A stretch of DNA of 24,682 nt from Lentisphaeria bacterium (GTDB lineage Bacteria > Verrucomicrobiota > Lentisphaeria > Victivallales > Victivallaceae), in the NCBI GenBank assembly GCA_900768515.1, contig CAAGDG010000081.1:1-24682 (forward strand). The letters run 5' to 3'. Shown here in pieces: positions 22,746-24,682 of this stretch. The first letter of the stretch is position 1. The number at the start of each line of letters is the position of its first letter. Under the pieces are notes generated by a model. It worked only from the letters and a program-made list of their open reading frames with translations, did no database searches and was not told the DNA's origin. A program made the translations under genes and the position numbers.

Positions 22746-23888
22746 TTATTTTCTCCCCAGAACATGTTTGATGGCGGCAACCACGTCACGAACATCCTCC
22801 GGAGTCATGTCCGGGAAGAGCGGCAGCGAACAGATGTGGTCGCTGTTGTACTCGGTCGCCGGAAGCATCCCGGGACGGAACCCCATCACCTCGCGGTAAT
22901 ATTTCTGAAGGTGCACACAGCGGAAATGCAGTCCGGTACCGATGTTCTCCCCCTTCAGCGCCGCCATGAATTCGTTGCGGTCCATCTTCGGAGAATCCAC
23001 CCGGACCACAAACAAATGCCAGGCGTGCTTGAAATCGTACTTCGGATCGGCCAGCGGACGGATCTCCGGCACCTCGGCGAGCAGCTCCCGGTAGAGCATC
23101 GCCAGTTCGCGCCGTTTTGTGTTGATGTTGACCAGCCGCTTGAGCTGACTCACGCCGATCGCCGCGCAGATGTCGGTCAGATTGTATTTGAAACCGGGAT
23201 CCACCACCTCCGCCTGCGGAGAACGGCCGCGGTTCTCTCGGTCGAAGGTGTCCGACGCAATGCCGTGGAACTTCCAGCGGCGGACCGCCTCAGCCAGTTC
23301 ACGGTCGTTGGTGGTGACCATGCCGCCCTCGCCGGTGGTGACGTTCTTGATCGCATGGAACGAATAGATCGCCGTCCCCCGCGAACCGATGTGACGCCCC
23401 TTGTAACAGGTTCCGACCGCGTGCGCGGCGTCTTCGATCACCGGGATCCCGCCGGCAACCTTGTAGATGCCGTCCAGATCGAGCGCCGCGCCGGCAAAGT
23501 GGACCGGCACGATCATTTTCGTCCGCGGCGTGATCGCCGCCGCAATCGTCTCCGGCGTGGCGAGCAGAGTCTCCCGGTCGACCTCGCAGAAAACCGGAGT
23601 CGCCCCGGCCAGAACCACCATATTGACCATCGACACCCAGGTCATCGACGGAATCACCACCTCATCGCCCGGGCCAAGTTTGAAGACCCGGGTCAGAAGA
23701 TGCATCCCGGCAGTCCCGGAAGAGAGCGCAACCCCGAAACGGCTTCCGCTCAGTTCGCAGATATCGTGCTCAAGCTCCTGATTCCTGGGACCGTTGGTCA
23801 GCCAGCCGGAACGAAGAACTTCCGTCACCGCCTGAATGTCGCTCTCGGTTATGGCCGGCCGCGTGAACGGCAGAAATTCCTTGCGCAT
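22746..23888 (-). CDS. arnB: UDP-4-amino-4-deoxy-L-arabinose-oxoglutarate aminotransferase (ArnB-like)
   Basis: This PLP enzyme of the DegT/DnrJ/EryC1 family makes UDP-L-Ara4N from the 4-keto sugar and glutamate. The 380-residue protein begins MRKEFLPFTRPAITESD and has SGWLTNGPRNQELE, GDEVVIPSMTWVS, IEDAAHAVGTCYKGRHIGS, the PLP lysine Lys181 in SFHAIKNVTTGEGG, and GTGLHFR with SLPLFPDMT near the end. These match E. coli ArnB almost block by block from memory, and length is near equal. AGGAGG lies five bases before the ATG. A longer in-frame start exists at 24125 but lies inside mazG. Other sugar aminotransferases of the same family would differ more. Confidence 0.92.
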   Translation of the reverse strand: MRKEFLPFTRPAITESDIQAVTEVLRSGWLTNGPRNQELEHDICELSGSRFGVALSSGTAGMHLLTRVFKLGPGDEVVIPSMTWVSMVNMVVLAGATPVFCEVDRETLLATPETIAAAITPRTKMIVPVHFAGAALDLDGIYKVAGGIPVIEDAAHAVGTCYKGRHIGSRGTAIYSFHAIKNVTTGEGGMVTTNDRELAEAVRRWKFHGIASDTFDRENRGRSPQAEVVDPGFKYNLTDICAAIGVSQLKRLVNINTKRRELAMLYRELLAEVPEIRPLADPKYDFKHAWHLFVVRVDSPKMDRNEFMAALKGENIGTGLHFRCVHLQKYYREVMGFRPGMLPATEYNSDHICSLPLFPDMTPEDVRDVVAAIKHVLGRK

Positions 23889-23920
23889 AATTCCCTCCTG
23901 TACGCCTCTCCGCGGAAAGG

Positions 23921-23973
23921 CGAAAGTTCTCTTTCGTTGCTCCATGCAGCTGCGCCGCTCCCCGGCGGCGCAG
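23921..23973 (-). promoter_or_regulatory. Hairpins in the mazG-arnB gap
   Basis: A nine-base perfect stem (CTGCGCCGC at 23950-23958, GCGGCGCAG at 23965-23973, loop of six) is followed by a six-base stem (CGAAAG 23921-23926, CTTTCG 23931-23936, loop TTCT). Neither is followed by a T-run on the minus strand, so a Rho-independent terminator is unlikely. They lie in the leader before arnB and could be a leader structure or an RNA processing site. Confidence 0.5.
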
Positions 23974-23980
23974 TTTCCCG

Positions 23981-24682
23981 TCAAATGTCGGAACGATCCG
24001 ACTCTGAACGCTTGACTTTCCGCCAGAACTCCTCCAGCCGGTCGATACCGGCTTCCGCCGGAGCAATTCCCTCCGCCGCCATCAACTGCTCCATGGACCG
24101 GAACCGGCTTTCGAACTTGCGGCACGCCTGCCGGAGCAGCTCCTCACTGGTCCGGCCCCCCCGGAAGCGGGCAAAGTTACTCGCGGCAAAAAGCAGATCG
24201 CCGAACTCGGCGTCGACCGCAGCCTCGTCCCCCGAGGCGACCGCAGCCCGCAATTCATCAAGCTCCTCCTGAATCTTGTCGAGAATCCCCTCCTGCGTCT
24301 TCCAGTCGAAACCGATTTTCGCCGCGCGTTTCTGAAGCTTTTCCGCCCGGTTGAGCGCAGTCAGATAATGACCGACCCCGTCAAGAACCGAAGCGGGGGC
24401 TTTCTTCGCCCCACGCTCCTCGGCTTTGATCTTCTCCCAGAGGATCCGCACCTCCTCGGCATTCTCCGCATGGGCGTTTCCGAAAATATGGGCGTGGCGG
24501 CGAACCATCTTGTTCACGATGCCCCGCACCATATCCTCATAGGTGAACTCCCCTTTCTCGGCGGCGATCACCGCCTGGAAGACCACGTTCATGAAAAGGT
24601 CTCCCAGTTCGTCGCAGAGATCGGCGGGATCGTCGCGGGCGACCGCGTCCAGAAACTCGGCGCACTCCTCGGCGAGGCTGCG
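23981..24682 (-). CDS. mazG: Nucleoside triphosphate pyrophosphohydrolase MazG (5' end cut by window edge)
   Basis: MazG cleaves nucleoside triphosphates to monophosphates and PPi and acts in house cleaning and stress control. The visible 233 residues enter at LAEECAEFLDAV and contain the first domain's metal site in LCDELGDLFMNVVFQA, then MVRRHAHIFGN, W--IKAEERG, LQKRAAKIGFDW, and the second domain's site in KIQEELDELRA and EFGDLLFAASNFAR. The last part ends in LEEFWRKVKR. This matches the two-domain form of about 260 residues, so perhaps 25 to 30 N-terminal residues are missing on the right. The in-frame ATG at 24592 is internal. It lies 92 bases before arnB. Confidence 0.92.
   Translation of the reverse strand, partial: RSLAEECAEFLDAVARDDPADLCDELGDLFMNVVFQAVIAAEKGEFTYEDMVRGIVNKMVRRHAHIFGNAHAENAEEVRILWEKIKAEERGAKKAPASVLDGVGHYLTALNRAEKLQKRAAKIGFDWKTQEGILDKIQEELDELRAAVASGDEAAVDAEFGDLLFAASNFARFRGGRTSEELLRQACRKFESRFRSMEQLMAAEGIAPAEAGIDRLEEFWRKVKRSESDRSDI

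Noticed and set aside
23889..24125. N-terminal extension of arnB to 24125
   Set aside because: The extension lies inside the mazG coding region; the ATG at 23888 has AGGAGG and matches ArnB's usual start.
21936..24272. 778-codon plus-strand open frame opposite arnT, arnB and mazG
   Set aside because: It spans three good minus-strand genes and has no family features.

Overview
The window is a GC-rich stretch of a bacterial chromosome, densely coded with short intergenic gaps. It holds 24 protein-coding genes; the two at the ends are cut by the window border. I saw no tRNA, rRNA, insertion sequence, phage gene or CRISPR array. The organism is Gram-negative: it carries lipid A aminoarabinose genes (arnB, arnT, arnC), an ElyC-like envelope factor, a heptose adenylyltransferase, a lytic transglycosylase, a lipoprotein and a Tat export pair. 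A transmembrane Ser/Thr kinase with a DWG motif and a secreted coiled-coil protein with a C-terminal beta domain that I recall from Verrucomicrobia/Lentisphaerae suggest the PVC superphylum, possibly Lentisphaerota (Victivallis-like). That placement is inference from gene style, not a computed phylogeny.

Layout, left to right. (1) 1-7129, minus strand: aspS, a secreted hypothetical, a lytic transglycosylase, a DUF3047 lipoprotein, a CapF-like reductase without its cupin, tatA, tatC, a secreted coiled-coil protein and the start of rplV (ribosomal protein L22). Start and stop codons overlap or nearly touch through most of it, so it looks like one transcription unit. (2) 7237-7875, plus strand: a membrane/TPR-like protein, divergent from aspS. 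(3) 7868-13840, minus strand: an MtaB-type tRNA methylthiotransferase, then tig-clpP-clpX (folding and proteolysis), then a Ser/Thr kinase-like protein. (4) 14022-15572, plus strand: a tail-anchored coiled-coil protein, dCMP deaminase and the heptose adenylyltransferase. (5) 15583-19004, minus strand: hisC, a phosphate-binding-protein-like secreted protein and zwf. (6) 19135-24682, minus strand: mazG, arnB, arnT, arnC and the ElyC-like gene, which together point to sugar modification of the lipid A layer.

Promoters can be read at several unit starts. Three of them, before tig, before the gene at 14022 and before hisC, share nearly the same form: TTGCA(T/C/A), exactly 17 bases, TATATT. A fourth before the mtaB-like gene is TTGTAA-17-TATCGT. 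This suggests a common housekeeping promoter.

The most unusual protein is the kinase at 7868-9001. It lacks the normal ATP-binding lysine of strand beta-3 (alanine instead) but has a lysine at the third glycine position of the glycine-rich loop. That is the arrangement of eukaryotic WNK ('with no lysine') kinases. Other notable points are an rplV that does not follow rpsS, a partial arn pathway with no arnA or arnD nearby, an AspRS with a residue typical of non-discriminating enzymes, and a possible 18-codon leader ORF whose stop overlaps the tig start.
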